DNA from: Microbacterium sp. H1-D42
GTDB taxonomy: Bacteria > Actinomycetota > Actinomycetes > Actinomycetales > Microbacteriaceae
DNA length: 64,000 nucleotides
Direction of reading: 5' to 3'
NCBI RefSeq assembly: GCF_022637555.1
Contig: NZ_CP093342.1
Location: 2,542,001 to 2,606,000, forward strand
Shown here: piece after piece, positions 18,570 through 29,079 of the stretch
Numbering within the stretch: the first letter of the stretch is position 1
How the letters are laid out: each line of letters begins with the position of its first letter
Notes under the pieces: generated by a model
Told to the model about the DNA's origin: nothing
Database searches by the model: none
What the model saw: the letters and a program-made list of their open reading frames with translations, nothing else
Position numbers and translations under genes: made by a program

Positions 18570-19042
18570 GCGGCGCAGGAGCACCCACCACCGAGTCCCC
18601 CCTCGACGGCAGCGGCCTTCGGGTCGTCGTGATCGCCGGCACTTGGCACGAGGTCATCTCGAACGGCCTGATCGCCGGTGCGCAGCGCACGCTGGATGCC
18701 GCCGGCGCCGAGCATTCGCTGGTGCGGGTTCCGGGTTCGTTCGAGCTGGCCGTGGCCGCGCAAGCCGCCTTCGCCGGCGGCGCCGACGCCGTGGTCGCGC
18801 TCGGCGTGATCATCCGCGGTGGTACGCCGCACTTCGAGTACGTCTCGGCGGCGACCACGGACGGCCTGACGCGGGTGTCGCTGGATGCCGGCAAGCCGGT
18901 CGGCTTCGGGCTGCTCACCCTCGACGACGAGCAGCAGGGCCTTGATCGCGCCGGGCTCCCCGGTTCGATGGAGGACAAGGGCGCCGAAGCGGCGGATGCT
19001 GCCGTGCGCACCGCTCTGGTCGTGCGGGCGCTGCGCGGCTGA
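18566..19042 (+). CDS. ribH: 6,7-dimethyl-8-ribityllumazine synthase
   Basis: The 158-residue protein joins the RibA-derived pyrimidine with the RibB-derived butanone and usually forms a hollow capsid of pentamers. Family landmarks are [15 protein letters not shown] (substrate strand), the [11 protein letters not shown] helix, [16 protein letters not shown] with the catalytic histidine, [12 protein letters not shown] and the phosphate-binding [12 protein letters not shown]. The ATG overlaps the ribBA stop (ATGA), with GGAAAGGA before it. It is the last gene of the riboswitch-controlled operon. Confidence 0.95.
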   Translation: MSGAGAPTTESPLDGSGLRVVVIAGTWHEVISNGLIAGAQRTLDAAGAEHSLVRVPGSFELAVAAQAAFAGGADAVVALGVIIRGGTPHFEYVSAATTDGLTRVSLDAGKPVGFGLLTLDDEQQGLDRAGLPGSMEDKGAEAADAAVRTALVVRALRG

Positions 19043-19088
19043 CGCTTATCAGATCCCATGGGGGCGCGCAGGTGGCTACCCTAGGCAC

Positions 19089-19445
19089 ATGGAGACCCTG
19101 CGGCACATCGTCCTGTTCATCCACCTGATCGGCTTCGCCCTGCTCTTCGGAGCCTGGGCCGTGCAGGCCTTCGGCGGCAAGCACGAGGTGACGCGCCTCA
19201 TGCAGATCGGCATCTCGATCGCCGCAGTCGCGGGACTCGCACTGGCTGCGCCGTGGGGGGTGCCAGAGGGCGTCGAGTTCAACTACGCCAAGATCGGCAC
19301 CAAGCTCGTCGTGCTGCTCGTCATCGGCGCTTTCCTCGGCATCGGCCAGGCCCGCCAGAAGAAGTCCGGCGCTGTCCCGCCGGTGCTGTTCTGGGGCATC
19401 GGCGTGCTGACGCTGGTGAACGCCGGTATCGCCGTCCTCTGGTGA
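19089..19445 (+). CDS. Small four-helix membrane protein of unknown function
   Basis: The 118-residue protein has four hydrophobic helices: IVLFIHLIGFALLFGAWAV, QIGISIAAVAGLALAA, LVVLLVIGAFLGIG and PVLFWGIGVLTLVNAGIAVL. Short polar loops separate them. A histidine in the first helix and a lysine-rich loop (RQKKSG) are visible. I do not recognise a named family. Similar short proteins with an LxHLxGF start are common in actinobacteria. The ATG is 46 bases after ribH and 7 bases after a TACCCT hexamer, suggesting its own leaderless promoter rather than membership of the rib operon. Confidence 0.75.
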   Translation: METLRHIVLFIHLIGFALLFGAWAVQAFGGKHEVTRLMQIGISIAAVAGLALAAPWGVPEGVEFNYAKIGTKLVVLLVIGAFLGIGQARQKKSGAVPPVLFWGIGVLTLVNAGIAVLW

Positions 19446-19587
19446 CGTCAGGCGGCCGTTCGCGCCGCATAAGATCGATATATTGCCGTGTGCGCATCAA
19501 AGAGGCTGACGCGCCGTTCCGGTGACACCGTGTTGTGTTCCCGTCGGCAATCCTGCAATCCGTGTTGCCTCACTGATTGGAATCCTC

Positions 19588-20760
19588 ATGCGCAAACTGC
19601 TCAGCACCGCTGTAGTCCTGTCCGCTTCCGTTCTCGTTCTCGCCGGCTGCAGCAGCAGCGGTGACGGCGGGGGCGCCTCTGCCGAGGGCCTGAAGGGCAC
19701 CGGCAGCGGCGACAGCTGCGTCATCGACGCGACGGTTCCCGTCGGCGCGGCGCTCAGCCTCACCGGTGGCGCAGCGAGCTACGGCGAATCTCAGCAGAAG
19801 GGTCTCGAGCTCGCCCTCGAGGACCTCAACGCCAAGGACGGCGTGAAGTACGAGCTCACCGTCGAGGACGACGGCACCGACCCGCGGCAGGCGATGAGCG
19901 TGTTCGAGGGCTTCGTGGCCGACGGCACCAGCACCATCATCGGGCCCACGCTGTCGAACACCGCGTTCCAGGCACAGCCGATCGCGCAGGAGGCCGGCGT
20001 GCCGGTGCTCGCCATCTCGAACACCGCCACCGGCATCACCGAGCAGGGCGACTTCATCTTCCGCGACTCGCTGACCGAAGCGCAGGTGATCCCGCAGACC
20101 ATCGAGGCCGCCAAGGACAAGCTCGGCCTGAAGAAGGTCGTCGTGATGTACAGCAACGACGACGCCTTCACCGAGTCGGGCTTCCAGGTGATGGAGTCGG
20201 CGCTCAAGGACCAGGGCGTCGAGATCGTCGACACTCTCAAGTTCTCGGTCAAGGACACCGACTTCCGCAGCCTGCTGACCACCGCCAAGCAGAGCGACCC
20301 CGATGCCATCGTCGTGTCGGCCCTGATCGAGGCGGCCATCCCGCTGGTGACCCAGGCGCGTGAGCTGGGCATCGACCAGCCGATCATCGGCGGCAACGGC
20401 TTCAACAACCCGGCGCTGATGAAGGACGCGGGTGAAGCAGCCGAGGGCGTGATCGTCGGCGCCGCGTGGAACTCCGCGTCCGACAGCCCTGAGAACACCG
20501 CGTTCATGAAGGCGTTCGAGGAGAAGTACGGCGCTGGCCCCGACCAGTTCGCGGCTCAGGCGTACGCCGGCATGCAGATCATCGACCACGCGGTGCGGGT
20601 GAACTGCTCCGGTGAGCGCACCGACGTGCAGGACGGCCTGACGCAGGTCAAGGACCTGCCGACCCCGCTGGGCTCGATCAGCATCAACGCCGACCGCGAC
20701 GCCGAGCACCCGGCCGTCGTGCAGATCGTGAAGGACGGCAAGTTCGCCGTTCTGAACTGA
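19588..20760 (+). CDS. Branched-chain amino-acid-type ABC substrate-binding lipoprotein
   Basis: The 390-residue protein starts with a lipoprotein signal (MRKLLSTAVVLSASVLVLAGC) and a serine/glycine spacer. A type I periplasmic-binding fold of the LivJ/Leu-Ile-Val class follows (VPVGAALSLTGGAASYGESQ, VEDDGTDPRQAMSVFEGFVA, IIGGNGFNNPALM). It captures ligand outside the cell for the permease encoded just downstream. The exact ligand could be branched-chain amino acids, other amino acids, urea or small carboxylates. The start at 19588 is the one that gives the signal peptide. A TATATT hexamer (19479-19484) is a weak promoter candidate. Confidence 0.92.
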   Translation: MRKLLSTAVVLSASVLVLAGCSSSGDGGGASAEGLKGTGSGDSCVIDATVPVGAALSLTGGAASYGESQQKGLELALEDLNAKDGVKYELTVEDDGTDPRQAMSVFEGFVADGTSTIIGPTLSNTAFQAQPIAQEAGVPVLAISNTATGITEQGDFIFRDSLTEAQVIPQTIEAAKDKLGLKKVVVMYSNDDAFTESGFQVMESALKDQGVEIVDTLKFSVKDTDFRSLLTTAKQSDPDAIVVSALIEAAIPLVTQARELGIDQPIIGGNGFNNPALMKDAGEAAEGVIVGAAWNSASDSPENTAFMKAFEEKYGAGPDQFAAQAYAGMQIIDHAVRVNCSGERTDVQDGLTQVKDLPTPLGSISINADRDAEHPAVVQIVKDGKFAVLN

Positions 20761-20783
20761 CCTTCTGAGCGCAGAGAACACCC

Positions 20784-21662
20784 ATGCAGCAACTGCTGAA
20801 CGGCCTGTTCCTCGGTTCGATCTACGCCCTGTTCGCCATCGGCTTCACGCTGGTGTTCGGGATCCTCGACCGACTGAACCTGGCTCATCCCGCCGCTTTC
20901 GCCGCCTCGGCGTTCTTCGGCATCTGGCTGTCGGACTCGTTCGACCTGCCCATCGCCCTGGTGCTCGTCATCGTGTTCGCGTTCGGTGCGATCCTCGGCC
21001 TGATCATCGAGCGCGTGGCGTTCCGTCCGCTGAAGGATCGTCCTGACGCGCATTTCGCGGGGCTGATCTCGTCGATTGCGATGGGCGGCATGATCATCGC
21101 CCTGCTGCAGGCCGTGTTCGGTCCGAACACCCGGCGTTTCCCGGTCGGCACGGTGCCCGATGACGCGATCGAGTTCGGCGCAGGCGTCACCGCCAGCGTG
21201 CTGCAGATCGTCATCGTGGCCGTGTCGCTCGGTCTCATGATCGGGCTGACGATCCTGGTGGGTCGCTCAGCACTGGGACGCTCCATGCGCGCTGTCGCCG
21301 AGAATCCGGGTGCTGCCCGGGTTCTCGGCGTCAACGTCGACCGGGTGACCGCGACGACCTTCGCGATCTCGACGGCACTCGGTGCGGTGGCGGGTGTGCT
21401 CTTCGCGCTGAGCGTGAACAGCGCCCAGCTGGGCATGGGGTCGGCGATCGAGTTGAAGGGCCTTGCTGTCATCATCGTCGGCGGCATGGGATCGCTGCCA
21501 GGTGCGCTCGTCGGCGGACTCATCATCGGCATCGCCGAGGTGTTCGCCATCCAGTACGTCGGCTCGAGCTGGCGCGACCTGATCGCGTTCGGGCTGCTGT
21601 TCCTGATCCTGCTCGTGCGCCCGCAGGGACTGTTCGGCAAGCGCAAGGTGCGTGAGGTCTGA
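20784..21662 (+). CDS. livH: ABC transporter permease, LivH type
   Basis: The 292-residue permease begins MQQLLNGLFLGSIYALFAIGFTLVFG, the classical LivH start. It continues with about eight membrane segments and the cytoplasmic coupling motif AVAENPGAARVLGVNVDRVTATTFAISTALGAVAG that contacts the ATPases. The C-terminal stretch GGMGSLPGALVGGLIIG is also typical. It lies 23 bases after the binding-protein gene, and its stop is two bases before the LivM-LivG fusion. Confidence 0.93.
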   Translation: MQQLLNGLFLGSIYALFAIGFTLVFGILDRLNLAHPAAFAASAFFGIWLSDSFDLPIALVLVIVFAFGAILGLIIERVAFRPLKDRPDAHFAGLISSIAMGGMIIALLQAVFGPNTRRFPVGTVPDDAIEFGAGVTASVLQIVIVAVSLGLMIGLTILVGRSALGRSMRAVAENPGAARVLGVNVDRVTATTFAISTALGAVAGVLFALSVNSAQLGMGSAIELKGLAVIIVGGMGSLPGALVGGLIIGIAEVFAIQYVGSSWRDLIAFGLLFLILLVRPQGLFGKRKVREV

Positions 21663-21664
21663 CG

Positions 21665-23414
21665 ATGATCACCGAATCGACCCTCGTCTTCATCGCACTC
21701 AACGGCGTCTTCGCGTTCTCGTTCTACGCGGTGCTGGTCGCCGGCCAGCTGAGTCTGGCCCAGGCCGGCTTCGCCGGACTTGCCGCGTTCGCGGCAGCGA
21801 CACTCGCCCCGGCGCCGACCATGTGGGGTCCCATCCCCACGCTGCTCTTCGCGATCGTCATCGGAATGCTCGTCGGAGCGGTGGCCGCCGTCATCATCGG
21901 GCTGCCGACCATGCGGCTGCGCGGAGTGTTCCTCGCGATCGCGACCCTCGGCGCTGCCGAGGCGATCCGCATCTTCCTGCTGAATGCCGAGTGGACCGGC
22001 GGCGCACAGGGCATGCCGGTGCCGAAGATCATGACACCGCTGATCGCATGGATCATCCTGCTGATCGTCGCGTACTGGTTCTGGCGCCAGGCGCGCTCGC
22101 GCTACGGCCGCGCGCTCGACGCCATCCGCGAGGATGAGCTGGCCGCGCGCTCGATCGGCATCAACGTCAGCGGCCACCGGCTCAGCGCGTTCGTCGCCGC
22201 CGGCGTGCTCGCGGGGCTCTACGGCGTGATGTGGGCGTACTACCTGCGTCTGATCGCGCCAGAGGACTTCGCGTTCGACAAGGCCATCGAAGGACTCGTG
22301 AACGCCGTCGTCGGCGGCACGGCGAACTTCCTCGGCCCGATCCTCGGCAGCGGCTTCCAGACGCTGCTCCCAGAACTGCAGCGCATGATCGGCATCGAGG
22401 CCGGCTGGATCCGTCCGTTCATCTCGAGCCTGCTTCTGCTGCTGGTCATCCTGTATCTGCCCGGCGGCATCGCGAGCCTCATCCCCCGCCGCAAGCAGCG
22501 CATCGATGTCTCGACGCTCGACAGCGGCGAGCCGTTCGTCGGCCGCGCTCACCCCGCCAAGGGCGAGGTCATCGCCGAGCTGAAGGGCATCTCGAAGGAG
22601 TACGGCGGCGTGCACGCGGTGCGCAGCGTCGACCTCACTGTGCGCAGTGGCGACGTCGTCGGGCTGATCGGCCCGAACGGCGCAGGAAAGACCACGCTGG
22701 TCAACATGATCAGCGGCCTCATCCCGCCGTCGGCCGGCACCGCCACCGTGCTCGGAGTGCCGATCGGCCGCACCCCTGTGCACAAGATCGCCGCGGCCGG
22801 CGTCACCCGCACGTTCCAGCATTCGAAGCTGTTCAACCGCCTGACCGCGCTGGAGAACGTGCTGATCGGCGCGCACCTGGTAGCGAAGCCGACCTTCCTG
22901 CGACGCCTGCTCTGGCTGCCATCGGCGCGTCGCGATGAGCGTCTCGCCCTCGAGCACGCCGCACGGTGCCTGCGCCGGGTCGGACTGCTCGAGAAGGCCG
23001 ATGTGCTGGCGAAGGGCCTCTCCTACGGCGACCAGCGTCGCCTCGAGATCGCCCGTGCCCTCGCCGCTGACCCGTCGCTGCTGATCCTCGACGAGCCGGC
23101 CGCCGGCATGAACCACGTCGAGGCGGAACAGCTGTCGACCCTGATCCGCTCGCTCACCGAAGACGGCCTGACGATCATCTTCATCGAGCACAACGTCGGC
23201 ATGGTGCTCGACACGTGCGACCACATCATCGTGCTGAACTTCGGCGAAGTGCTCGCCGAAGGCACGCCCGCCGAGATCGCGGCCGATGAGCGCGTCATCG
23301 AGGCGTACCTCGGTGCTGCTGAAGACGAGAGTGCCGCCGAAGACGAGAGTGTCGCAGGCCGGTCGGATGCCGGTGCGCAGCCGTCCGCGAGCGCAGCGAC
23401 CCCGGAGGAGAGCA

Positions 23415-23422
<8 letters not shown>
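21665..23422 (+). CDS. Fused LivM permease / LivG ATPase
   Basis: This 585-residue protein combines two subunits that are usually separate. Residues 1 to about 285 are the LivM membrane domain (FYAVLVAGQLSLAQAGFAGL, coupling motif AIREDELAARSIGINVSGHRL, GGTANFLGPILGSG). From about residue 300 it is a LivG ATPase with Walker A GPNGAGKTT, the signature LSYGDQRRLEIARAL and Walker B LLILDEPAAGMNHVEA. The tail contains a short acidic repeat (AAEDES twice) that looks disordered. The ORF is continuous, with no sign of a sequencing join. It overlaps livF by 8 bases. Confidence 0.93.
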
Positions 23423-24136
<714 letters not shown>

Positions 24137-24140
<4 letters not shown>

Positions 24141-25363
24141 CCCTCCCCGACCGGCGCATCGCGCGCCGCATCCCCACCTGGGGTGCGGTCGCGCCGCTGC
24201 TGGGCTTCCGGCGGCCGGTGTGGAATCGCGTCGATCGGCGGCTCGCCCAGGCACTGTCAGTGAAGGACCTCGCGCGCATCGCCCGGCGGACGACGCCGCG
24301 GTCGGTGTTCGACTACGTGCACGGCGCCGCCGAGGACGAGTTGAGCATCGCCAGAGCCAGGCGCGCGTTCGCGAGCGTCGAGTTCGAGCCGCGTGTGCTG
24401 CACGACGTGGCCGAGGTCGACACGTCGACGACGATCCTCGGGTCACCGGCATCCTTCCCGCTGATCATGGCGCCGACCGGCTTCACGCGCATGATGCAGC
24501 ATGAGGGCGAGATCGCGGTGGCCCGCGCCGCCGCCCGCGCCGGTGTGCCGTACACGCTGTCGACCATGGGCACCACCTCGCCCGCCGAGCTGCAGCAGGC
24601 GGTGCCCGCAGGGACGAACTGGTTCCAGCTGTATCTGTGGAAGGATCGCGACGGCACACGCCAGCTGATCGACGAGGCGCGCCGCGCCGGCTACGACACC
24701 CTCGTGCTCACGGTCGACACCCCGGTCGCCGGCAACCGCCTGCGTGATGCGCGCAACGGCCTGACGATCCCGCCGACACTGAATCTGAAGACCATGTGGG
24801 ACATGGCCTGGCACCCGTCGTGGTGGTTCAATGTGCTCACCACCGACCCGATCGAGTTCGCCAGCCTGCGCTCGTTCGACGGGACCGTCGCCGAGTTGGT
24901 CGCGAAGATGTTCGACCCGTCACTTCGGCTCGAAGACCTCGCGTGGCTGCGCGAGGAATGGTCGGGAAAGCTCGTCGTCAAGGGCATCCAATCCGTCGCC
25001 GACGCACAGCGGGTGGTGGATGCCGGGGCCGACGCCCTGGTGGTCTCGAACCACGGCGGCAGGCAGCTCGACCGCGCGCCCACTCCCCTGCGCCTGCTGC
25101 CGGACGTCGCTGCCGCAGTCGGCGATCGCGCCGAGATCTTCCTTGACACCGGCATCCTCTCCGGCGCCGACGTGCTCGCCGCCGTCGGGCTGGGTGCGGA
25201 TGCCTGCATGGTCGGCCGCGCATACCTGTACGGCCTGATGGCCGGCGGCGAGCGCGGAGTGGACCGGATGCTGCAGATCATGCGCCATGAGGCCGTGCGC
25301 ACCATGCAGCTGTCGGGCGTCTCGACCGTTGCCGAGCTGCGCGGCCGGGTGCGGCTGGGCTGA
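24137..25363 (+). CDS. lldD: FMN-dependent alpha-hydroxy-acid oxidase/dehydrogenase (LldD-like)
   Basis: The 408-residue flavoenzyme oxidises an L-2-hydroxy acid such as lactate to the 2-oxo acid. It shows the family order: SVFDYVHGAAEDELS, a FMN-binding APTGFTRMMQHEGE stretch, the YTLSTMGTTSPAEL strand, NWFQLYLWKDR, TVDTPVAGNRLRDARNG, and the active-site VSNHGGRQLD with catalytic histidine. The DTGILSGADVLAAVGLGAD phosphate loop follows. The start overlaps the livF stop (ATGA), so it is translated with the importer. This hints that the transported solute or a derivative is a hydroxy acid. The symbol is tentative, because lactate, mandelate and glycolate enzymes look alike. Confidence 0.85.
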
Positions 25364-25406
25364 GGAAGCCCTGGATGCCCGGTACGCGCCCGCGTACGCT
25401 GTCGCC

Positions 25407-25820
25407 ATGGCGACGCTCGATGATGTGCGACGGATCGCCCTCGAGTTCCCCAGGGTGACGGAGAAGGCGGAGGGACACTCCGGCAGCGCCGCGTGGCGCA
25501 CCTCGGCGGGAATGCTGGCGTGGGAGCGCCCACCCCGCAGGCACGATCTGGAGCAGCTGGATGCCCTCGGCCGGGAGTGGCCGAAGGGCACGATCATCGG
25601 CATCCGGGTCGACGGCGAGCAGGCGAAGGCCGCGCTGATCGAGACCTGCCCCGACGTGTTCTTCACCATCCCGCACTTCGACGGCTTTCCCGCGGTGCTC
25701 GCCGTGGCGGATGCCATGGACGAGACGCTCCTGCGCGAGATGCTCACGGATGCCTGGCTGCTGCGCGTGCCCACCACCATCGGACGCGCCTGGCTCGCCG
25801 AGCACGGGCTCGCGGAATAG
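25407..25820 (+). CDS. MmcQ/YjbR-family DNA-binding-fold protein
   Basis: The 137-residue protein matches the YjbR/CyaY-like double-wing fold. It begins TLDDVRRIALEFPRVTEKAEGH, continues with WERPPRRHDLEQL, and has the VFFTIPHFDGFPAVLA and LLREMLTDAWLLRVP segments typical of the family. Its molecular role is not established in any organism I can name with certainty. The start at 25407 is fixed by TACGCT ending 7 bases upstream. The gene converges on the S66 peptidase with only 3 bases between stops. Confidence 0.85.
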   Translation: MATLDDVRRIALEFPRVTEKAEGHSGSAAWRTSAGMLAWERPPRRHDLEQLDALGREWPKGTIIGIRVDGEQAKAALIETCPDVFFTIPHFDGFPAVLAVADAMDETLLREMLTDAWLLRVPTTIGRAWLAEHGLAE

Positions 25821-25823
25821 CGC

Positions 25824-26855
25824 TCAGTACCGCGCTGTGACCTTCTGCGCGGCGCCATCCAGCGTCATCTCGCCACCGTAGGGGACGATCCACTGCGGGC
25901 GGGTGTGGCCGAACGGCACGCCGACGCACACGACAGCATCCGCGTTGTACCGGGCGACGACATCGATCACGACGTCGCGCTGGGCGGCGCGCAGGTTCGC
26001 CCGCTCAGCCGTCGAGGGCAGCACGTCGAAGCTGCTCGTCGCCGGTCGCGCGAACACGATGCCCGCCACCGATTCCAGCAGCCCGCGCTCGCCATAGGCG
26101 CGCAGCTGCTCGGCGACGTCCTCAGCGGGGGTGAGTCGCTCACTGGTCTCCAGCATCAGGACGCTGCCCGCCAGTGCCTCTGCGGATGGCATCCGACCCG
26201 CGAGAGCGATCTGGTTCACGACCTCGAGGCAGCCACCCCACGTGGGGCCGGTGACGCGCGTGGCGGGGCCGGCCCACGTCCACGGTTCGGTGGGCTCGCG
26301 GTCGCCGAACTCGGTGAGTGCTTCGGCGCTGTCCCAGTGGCGTCCGAAGTCCTCGGACTCCCCCGGCTCGGTGAGCTCGACCTCGCCGCCGTCGATCAGG
26401 GCGGCGCGAAGTGACATCAGGTGCACGTCATCGACGCGCGGTCCAGGGCCGAGATGCACCTGCGTCGACCCGCCGTAGTACCCGGCGATGCCGTGCTGCC
26501 ACAGCCAGTTCAGGATGTTCGTGTTGTCGCTGTGTCCGACGAACGGCTTGGGGTCGGCGAGCGCGAGGGCAGGATCGAGGTGGGGCGTGACGAGGATCTG
26601 ATCGTCGCCGCCGATGGTGGCGATGATGCCGCGGATGCCGGGATCGGCGAACGCCGCATTGACGTCCTGCGCACGAGCCTCGGGGCTGGCGTCGAGCTGC
26701 CGTGTGGTCGGAAACTCGACAGGGATGAGTCCGGTCAGCTCGGTGAGCCGCTGCATCGCCTGCTCGTGGACGTCAGGGCCGACCGCCGGCGCCGCGAACG
26801 CGGGCGACAGGACTGCGATGCGGTCACCGGACTGGAGCTTCGGAGGAATCAGCAT
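25824..26855 (-). CDS. S66-family serine peptidase (LD-carboxypeptidase/MccF-like)
   Basis: The 343-residue protein has the S66 landmarks: a PPKLQSGDRIAVLSPA start, GIIATIGGDDQ, the nucleophile serine in FVGHSDNTNILNW, a GPTWGGCLEVVNQIA region with the acidic residue, and a C-terminal histidine in GVPFGHTRPQW. The family includes peptidoglycan LD-carboxypeptidases and the microcin C immunity protein MccF. The strand order and the missing export signal leave both possible, and a cytoplasmic recycling or detoxifying role is likelier. A CAGGAT hexamer 7 bases before ATG suggests a leaderless message. Confidence 0.87.
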   Translation of the reverse strand: MLIPPKLQSGDRIAVLSPAFAAPAVGPDVHEQAMQRLTELTGLIPVEFPTTRQLDASPEARAQDVNAAFADPGIRGIIATIGGDDQILVTPHLDPALALADPKPFVGHSDNTNILNWLWQHGIAGYYGGSTQVHLGPGPRVDDVHLMSLRAALIDGGEVELTEPGESEDFGRHWDSAEALTEFGDREPTEPWTWAGPATRVTGPTWGGCLEVVNQIALAGRMPSAEALAGSVLMLETSERLTPAEDVAEQLRAYGERGLLESVAGIVFARPATSSFDVLPSTAERANLRAAQRDVVIDVVARYNADAVVCVGVPFGHTRPQWIVPYGGEMTLDGAAQKVTARY

Positions 26856-26904
26856 CCGTCCATCCTGGCATCCGCGCTCGAAGGGTCACCCGCGTCAACG
26901 ATCA

Positions 26905-26933
26905 TTGACACGTCATGCGCGTCAACTTAGGAT
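26905..26933 (+). promoter_or_regulatory. Near-consensus promoter of the small HTH gene
   Basis: TTGACA (26905-26910), a 17-base spacer and TAGGAT (26928-26933) form the best housekeeping promoter in the window. Transcription would begin within a base of the ATG at 26941. Two direct CGCGTCAAC copies (26891-26899 and 26918-26926) flank the -35 box and may be regulator half-sites. Confidence 0.75.
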
Positions 26934-26940
26934 GACAAAC

Positions 26941-27147
26941 ATGAATCGCAACACGTCCATCGCGACCGATCCAGCCGGTGAACCGCTCGCCGAACTGCAC
27001 CGGCTCACGGGCATCCGACGCGAGATAGCGCGCGCGGAGGAGGCGCAGGTGCGCCGCGCGCGCCTTGCCGGCTACTCGTGGCAGGCGATCGCGAGCGCGC
27101 TGGGCGTAACCAGACAGGCCGCTCATAAGAAGTTCGGCAGACAATAG
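26941..27147 (+). CDS. Small helix-turn-helix protein
   Basis: This 68-residue protein is half a predicted DNA-binding unit. An LRRL-type helix region (LAELHRLTGIRREIARAEEAQVRRA) leads into a clear helix-turn-helix, YSWQAIASALGVTRQAAHKKFGR, like the C-terminal HTH of many actinobacterial AsnC- or sigma-like short proteins. The start at 26941 rather than 26932 is chosen from the promoter position. It is 36 bases upstream of the ABC exporter on the same strand and is a candidate local regulator. No specific target is known. Confidence 0.75.
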   Translation: MNRNTSIATDPAGEPLAELHRLTGIRREIARAEEAQVRRARLAGYSWQAIASALGVTRQAAHKKFGRQ

Positions 27148-27183
27148 AAGCGTCCCGCATCATCCCTCAAGAACGAGGTCCCC

Positions 27184-29067
27184 ATGTCTCGCACGGCGCC
27201 AGCACGCCGACGCGGACGCCGTGCGCAGCAGGACGGCCCGCGCGCCACGTTCCGCCAGCTTCTCCCCTTCCTCTTCGAGCACAAGAAGACGCTCGTCGTC
27301 GTCACCGTGCTCAGCATCATCGGCGCGGCAGCCTCCTTGGTGCAGCCGCTGCTGGTCGGGCAGGTCATCGGCCGGGTGCAGCAGAATGAGGCACTCGGGA
27401 TGCTGGTGTGGCTGCTCGTCGGCTTCGTCATCATCGCCTCGGTGATCTCGGGCTACCAGCACTACCTGCTGCAGCGCACCGGCACAGCCGTGGTCTACTC
27501 CAGCCGCCGCAAGCTGATCGCGCGCATCCTGCACCTGCCGATCAGCGAGTTCGACGCGCGCCGCACCGGCGACCTCGTCTCGCGGGTCGGCACTGACACG
27601 ACGCTGCTCTACGCGGTCCTCACGCAGGGCCTCGCAGATGCCGTCGGCAGCGCGATCCTGTTCCTCGGCGCCCTGATCGCGATGCTCATCATCGACCCGC
27701 TGCTGCTCGTGCTGATCGTCGTCGTGATCGGCATCTCGGTGGTCGTCGTCGTCGCCCTCAGCGGTCGCATCCGCACCGCGTCGGCCGCGCAGCAGCAGAA
27801 GGTCGGCGAACTGGCATCCGGAATCGAGCGGGGCATCTCCTCGATCCGCACCGTGCGCGCGTCTGGTGCGACCGAGCGCGAGACGGCCGCCGTCGAGCGC
27901 GTGGCCGGCGAGGCCTACGGACTGGGCGTGCGGATCGCGAAGATTTCGTCGATGGTCGTGCCGGTCGCGGGCATCGCCCTGCAGCTCTCGCTGCTGGTCG
28001 TGCTCGGCGTCGGCGGGTTCCGCGTCGCCTCCGGCGCGCTCACCATCGCCTCGCTCGTGACGTTCATCATGTTCCTGTTCATGCTCGTGATGCCGTTGGG
28101 GCAGGCGTTCGGCGCGATCACCTCGGTGAACCAGGCGCTCGGCGCGCTGGGTCGCATCCAGGAGGTGCTCGACTTGCCGACCGAGACCCAGAACGACGAA
28201 TCGGATGCTGCCGTCACCGCAGCCTCCGTGGTCGGCGCCCCGGCGATCGAGTTCCGCGACGTGCGTTTCCGGTACCCGGACAACGTCATCGCCGCACGCG
28301 AGGCGGCGGCGAAGGAGGCGCAGTCACTGCTCGTGGATGCGCACCTCGAGCGCGCGTCGGATGCTGTCGCCGCCGAGGTGGATCGCGACGTGCTCAAGGG
28401 CGTCTCATTCTCGGTGCCGCGCGGATCGCGCGTGGCTCTGGTGGGCCCGAGCGGCGCCGGCAAGAGCACGATCCTCTCGCTCATCGAGCGCTTCTACGAC
28501 CCGACCGGCGGCTCGATCCGCCTGGCAGGGCACGACGTGCGGACCTACCCGCGCGAGCAGCTGCGCGCCCAGTTCGGATACGTCGAGCAGGATGCTCCGA
28601 CGCTGGCCGGCACGCTGGCCGAGAACCTGCGCCTCGCCGCACCCGATGCCACGGACGAGGACTGCGAGCGCGTGCTGCGCTCAGTCAACCTCGGCGACGT
28701 GCTCGAACGCAGCCCGCTGGCGCTGGAAGCGCCGGTCGGCGAGGACGGCGTGATGCTCTCAGGCGGCGAGCGTCAGCGGCTCGCGATCGCACGCGCGCTG
28801 CTGACCGAGGCGCCGATCCTGCTGCTGGACGAGTCGACGTCGTCGCTGGACGGCGTGAACGAGCAGCGGATGCGTGAGGCGATCGATGCCGCCGCCGAGG
28901 ACCGCACGCTGGTGGTGATCGCGCATCGCCTGTCGACCGTGATCGACAGCGACCTGATCGTGGTGCTGCAGAACGGGCTCGTGGTCGGCCAGGGAACGCA
29001 CGAGGAACTGGTGGAGTCGACGCCGCTGTACCGCGACCTCGCCCGCCACCAGCTGCTCACGGCCTGA
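27184..29067 (+). CDS. ABC-type multidrug/lipid exporter, half-transporter
   Basis: The 627-residue protein has a six-helix exporter domain (to about residue 330) and an ATPase domain with Walker A GPSGAGKST, the signature LSGGERQRLAIARALL and Walker B ILLLDESTSSLDG. It should work as a homodimer, because no partner half-transporter is adjacent. The ATPase domain is atypical. Between the A-loop region FRYPD and the VLKGVSFSVPRG strand there are about 35 extra alanine- and glutamate-rich residues (about 366-400) likely to form a helix. The ATG follows a GAGGT site. It probably shares transcription with the small HTH gene upstream. Confidence 0.92.
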   Translation: MSRTAPARRRGRRAQQDGPRATFRQLLPFLFEHKKTLVVVTVLSIIGAAASLVQPLLVGQVIGRVQQNEALGMLVWLLVGFVIIASVISGYQHYLLQRTGTAVVYSSRRKLIARILHLPISEFDARRTGDLVSRVGTDTTLLYAVLTQGLADAVGSAILFLGALIAMLIIDPLLLVLIVVVIGISVVVVVALSGRIRTASAAQQQKVGELASGIERGISSIRTVRASGATERETAAVERVAGEAYGLGVRIAKISSMVVPVAGIALQLSLLVVLGVGGFRVASGALTIASLVTFIMFLFMLVMPLGQAFGAITSVNQALGALGRIQEVLDLPTETQNDESDAAVTAASVVGAPAIEFRDVRFRYPDNVIAAREAAAKEAQSLLVDAHLERASDAVAAEVDRDVLKGVSFSVPRGSRVALVGPSGAGKSTILSLIERFYDPTGGSIRLAGHDVRTYPREQLRAQFGYVEQDAPTLAGTLAENLRLAAPDATDEDCERVLRSVNLGDVLERSPLALEAPVGEDGVMLSGGERQRLAIARALLTEAPILLLDESTSSLDGVNEQRMREAIDAAAEDRTLVVIAHRLSTVIDSDLIVVLQNGLVVGQGTHEELVESTPLYRDLARHQLLTA

Positions 29068-29079
29068 GAGAGTCCTCGC

